A stretch of 35,505 nt of DNA from NCBI GenBank assembly GCA_011800805.1, contig MPNW01001025.1:16274-51778 (forward strand), read 5' to 3'. This document shows positions 32,801-35,505 of this stretch, piece by piece (the first letter of the stretch is position 1; each line of letters opens with the position of its first letter). Under the pieces are notes generated by a model. It saw nothing but the letters and a program-made list of their open reading frames with translations, did not search any database and was not told the DNA's origin. The position numbers and the translations under genes were made by a program. Origin of the DNA: Hirudo medicinalis. Lineage: Eukaryota > Annelida > Clitellata > Hirudinida > Hirudinidae.

Positions 32801-32852
32801 AAACGAGATTTAAACTATTCAAACGAGATTTAAACTATTCAAACGAGATTTA
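32801..32852. repeat. 20-bp tandem repeat AAACGAGATTTAAACTATTC
   Basis: Two exact copies and a 12-nt partial third. Confidence 0.9.
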
Positions 32853-33206
32853 ACAACCCAAATTAACCAATAAACATGTTTTATTAACATTAACAGACTC
32901 GCCAATAACCTCTGAAATCGTTAAAAAGTGAGACACGTTAAGACACTGTTTGTAAAATAAGCTTAAGATTGCAAAGGATAATAATAACTTTCAATCATTA
33001 ATGTGATTTGTTAACAAAACGAAAAAATATCGGATGGACGGAGTGAAGAAGAAGAAGAAATGAAAGAATGTCGTGGAATGACGTCTGCCCGGCTAATGAA
33101 CCAGTCGGATGATCAAATTTTCTCTTAAGTGAAACAATCAAGGCTCATTTATTATTGTTGGACGAGAAATTATAAATCAGAGGTAATTACGCAACTCGCA
33201 AATGAT

Positions 33207-33374
33207 TGTAATTTACAAGTAATTATGATTAAAAATGCTATGATTTACACATAATTATATTCTACGGACAATTATAATTTACGACTGGTTATGGTTTACA
33301 GGTAATTATGATTTACAAATATTTATGATTTACACATAATTATGATTTACAAATAATTGTAATTTATAAATAAT
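33207..33374. repeat. 17-bp minisatellite TATGATTTACAAATAAT
   Basis: About ten diverged copies in regular 17-nt register (for example 33239, 33256, 33273, 33290, 33307, 33324, 33341, 33358). Confidence 0.85.
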
Positions 33375-34350
33375 TACAGCAAATTACAATTCGCAAATGA
33401 TTATGATTCATAATAATTAAGAATTTCAAATAATTATGTTTTGAAATTGTCCTTAAAATGAAGTATTATTATAAAAATATAAGTTGAAATAAAGCAATTT
33501 CATCGATTAAAATAAATTTAAATTTAATTCAATTGATTAATTTAAATCAGTCAATTGATTGATTTAATAATAATTATAATATTTATTGCTATTAGTAACT
33601 TAAAATTCCATAGTTGGATTTTATTTTTTTATTAATAATAATAATATATAATAATTAATAATACGACAATAATTATTATCAATTAATAATCGCAAAGCTA
33701 ATTACACTAATTAATCCAATTACTCGTCTTCGAATCATTGGTTCGAGCTAGGAGTTGAACACTCTGACCGAAGGTTGAAGAAAACGAACAAGTTTGCGAA
33801 TGTGAGCGGTAATCCTTATTTATGATTGCCAGTCCGCGTGTCACCTGATCTTCCTTACGCTTCTGTATTTCATGCAATAACTTCAAAATTATTATTCTTA
33901 TTTATTCTCATATATCCTTATTTATTCTTTTCATTCCTGAATTATATTTTATTTTGGATTCTATTTTTGTCTGAACGTGATTTACAATCGAATGCGATAA
34001 TGATGGATGTAATCTAACTAACGTATGAATGCAGACGCGAAAGGATTTACAAATCAAAAATGTAAACATTTAATGCAATTATTAATAATAATGTTATTAA
34101 TTATTAATCACAATTTTAATGAATTTAAGAATCGACAATGCTTAAATTTAATTACAAATTAAATATTGAAATTAACGGAAAGAAGAAATCAGATTAAAAA
34201 TTATTGTTTCTGAAATTGTTAATTATTATTTCGCATTATTTGTTGTTTTATTATCATTCTCACAGAAATGCGGCTTTATTCATTTTTCCCAATCGGCATT
34301 AAATTATGCTTTTCACTGGAAATTCTTTCTCGAAAAGAAAACAAAGGAAG
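33375..34350. other. Gene-free AT-rich stretch
   Basis: No supported gene. AAT/ATT-rich runs occur near 33560-33690. The 63-codon frame at 33826 is Phe/Ile-rich with no motif. Confidence 0.6.
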
Positions 34351-34361
34351 GATTGAAAGAA

Positions 34362-34580
34362 GGATGGATGGGATGAATGGATGGGTGGGTGGATTGGTGC
34401 ATGGATGGGTGGGTGGATTGGTGCATGGATGGGTGGATGGATTGGTGCATGGATGGATGGGTGGATTGGTGCATGGTTGGATGGGTGGATGGATTGGCGC
34501 ATGGATGGGTGAGTGGAGTGGTGGGAGGGTGGCTGAGTATAAAAATGGGTGGGTGGACGAGTGGGCAGATGAGTGAGTGT
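34362..34580. repeat. G-rich 20-24-bp minisatellite (GGATTGGTGCATGGATGG)
   Basis: At least six copies built from GGATGGGTGGGT and GGATTGGTGCAT blocks, grading into GAGTGG/GGGTGG variants; a related GTGAGTGA tract continues to about 34690. The plus strand reads MDGWVDWC repeats and the minus strand His/Pro/Ile repeats; both follow from the repeat unit. Confidence 0.95.
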
Positions 34581-34840
34581 GTCGATGAAAGAGCAGAGTG
34601 GATTAAGTCTATGGAGAGGTTTGATGAAGGCTTGAATTCCTGGAAGGGTTTGAAAATTGATAGGTGAGTGAGTGGGTGAGTGAGTGGATGAGGAGGTAAA
34701 TGGATAGCTGGGTGGGCAGTTGACTGAAATAAAAAAAGCCAGAAAATGGCGTGTGGGATATTTTTAGGAAATAATTGGAGCGAGGATCCATCTTCATAGC
34801 TCACCAACCACCTGCCTCTCTCTCTAACAGATGCTCCCTC

Positions 34841-34848
34841 TGACGTCA
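34841..34848. promoter_or_regulatory. Palindromic CRE (TGACGTCA)
   Basis: An exact cAMP-response-element palindrome, with no gene recognised nearby. At eight bases a chance occurrence is likely. Confidence 0.2.
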
Positions 34849-34886
34849 CAATTCAAAAACTCTTGTGACGCCAGTGACTGCTACGT

Positions 34887-35075
34887 TGTTGTTGATGATG
34901 ATGATGACGATGATGGTGATGACGACGATAACGGTTTTGCTGCTGCTGCTGACGACGTTGATGATGACGGCGAAGACGTTAATAATGATGATGATGATGA
35001 CGACGACGACGACGACGATGATGATGATGATACTAATGATAATTTGTATGAGATAATGAAGAACAGAGTAATTAC

Positions 35076-35106
<31 letters not shown>

Positions 35107-35107
35107 G
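34887..35107. repeat. GAT/GAC and ATC microsatellites
   Basis: GAT, GAC and GCT triplet runs to about 35035, then (ATC)n at about 35077-35107. Poly-Asp and poly-Ser open frames arise from them. Confidence 0.9.
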
Positions 35108-35250
35108 GGATATTAATATGAATTGGAAAAGCTGAATGACATACTTGAAAAAGACTCCCTGAACGATTGATGATGTGGTGATTATTCATTTTCTGAAGAC
35201 GATGATATTGCATTAACCATGTTGAAATATTTTTGTTGAAATATTTTAAA

Positions 35251-35380
35251 ATGTTGTCGTCATCGTCGTCATCATCAGCATCATAATCATCGTCGTCGTT
35301 GTCGTCGTTGTCGACGTAGTCATCGTCATCGTCGTTATCACTATCACACCATCACCACTTCCATCACTAACCATGTCTTC
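35251..35380. repeat. Interrupted CAT/CGT triplet repeats
   Basis: Runs of CAT, CGT and GTC triplets with interruptions, leading towards the pure array at the right edge. Confidence 0.85.
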
Positions 35381-35385
35381 ATTAC

Positions 35386-35505
<120 letters not shown>

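Noticed and set aside
32266..32833. Large Thr/Ser-rich and Asp/Val-rich frames on opposite strands
   Set aside because: Both come from a stop-free GATGTTGTT array; no start context or conserved sequence.
34268..34849. Trp/Gly-rich (plus) and His/Pro-rich (minus) repeat proteins
   Set aside because: They are translations of the G-rich minisatellite and shift frame with unit length.

Overview
This is nuclear DNA from an animal, AT-rich and crowded with simple repeats. It has intron-bearing genes with GT-AG splice sites, a tRNA-derived SINE, two foldback (MITE-like) elements, and very many ATC/GAT and AAT trinucleotide arrays. The genes point to a metazoan: a TGF-beta ligand, a germline LOTUS-Tudor protein and a lysosomal acid sphingomyelinase. 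The genome style (many trinucleotide arrays, small introns in some genes) would suit a spiralian invertebrate such as a leech. That is an impression from texture, not a demonstrated identity.

Layout. 1-6350 is mostly non-coding: a decayed transposase tail at the left edge (minus strand), several small repeats, and two weak candidate 3'-terminal exons at 4907 and 5680. 6876-15604 (+) is a complete four-exon GDF8/GDF11 (myostatin/myoglianin) gene whose 5.8-kb first intron holds a 21-bp minisatellite, a foldback element, dyad-symmetric repeats, a 127-bp tandem copy around a single N, and a second short MITE-like element. 15605-17449 is its 3' flank. 17450-20356 (+) is a LOTUS (OST-HTH)-Tudor gene of the Tdrd5/Tdrd7/Tejas-Tapas kind, whose Tudor reading frame is broken near 19385. 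21097-26150 (-) is a complete 14-exon acid sphingomyelinase (SMPD1) gene that converges on the Tudor gene with 740 bp between the two stop codons; a 57-N gap lies in one of its introns. 26219-35505 holds no recognisable gene: a SINE at 27281-27470, many micro- and minisatellites, two GC-richer islands with unassigned open frames, and a pure 40-unit CAT array that runs off the right edge.

The three genes are unrelated neighbours, not an operon or pathway. Exons were joined by hand using splice-site consensus, phase continuity and family conservation. In the GDF and SMPD1 genes every junction keeps phase and the totals are 499 and 620 residues. I found no clearly new biological system. The best leads are the broken Tudor frame, the stop-free 66-nt SMPD1 intron that would insert a basic RRKR motif if retained, the SINE, and the dyad repeats inside the GDF intron.
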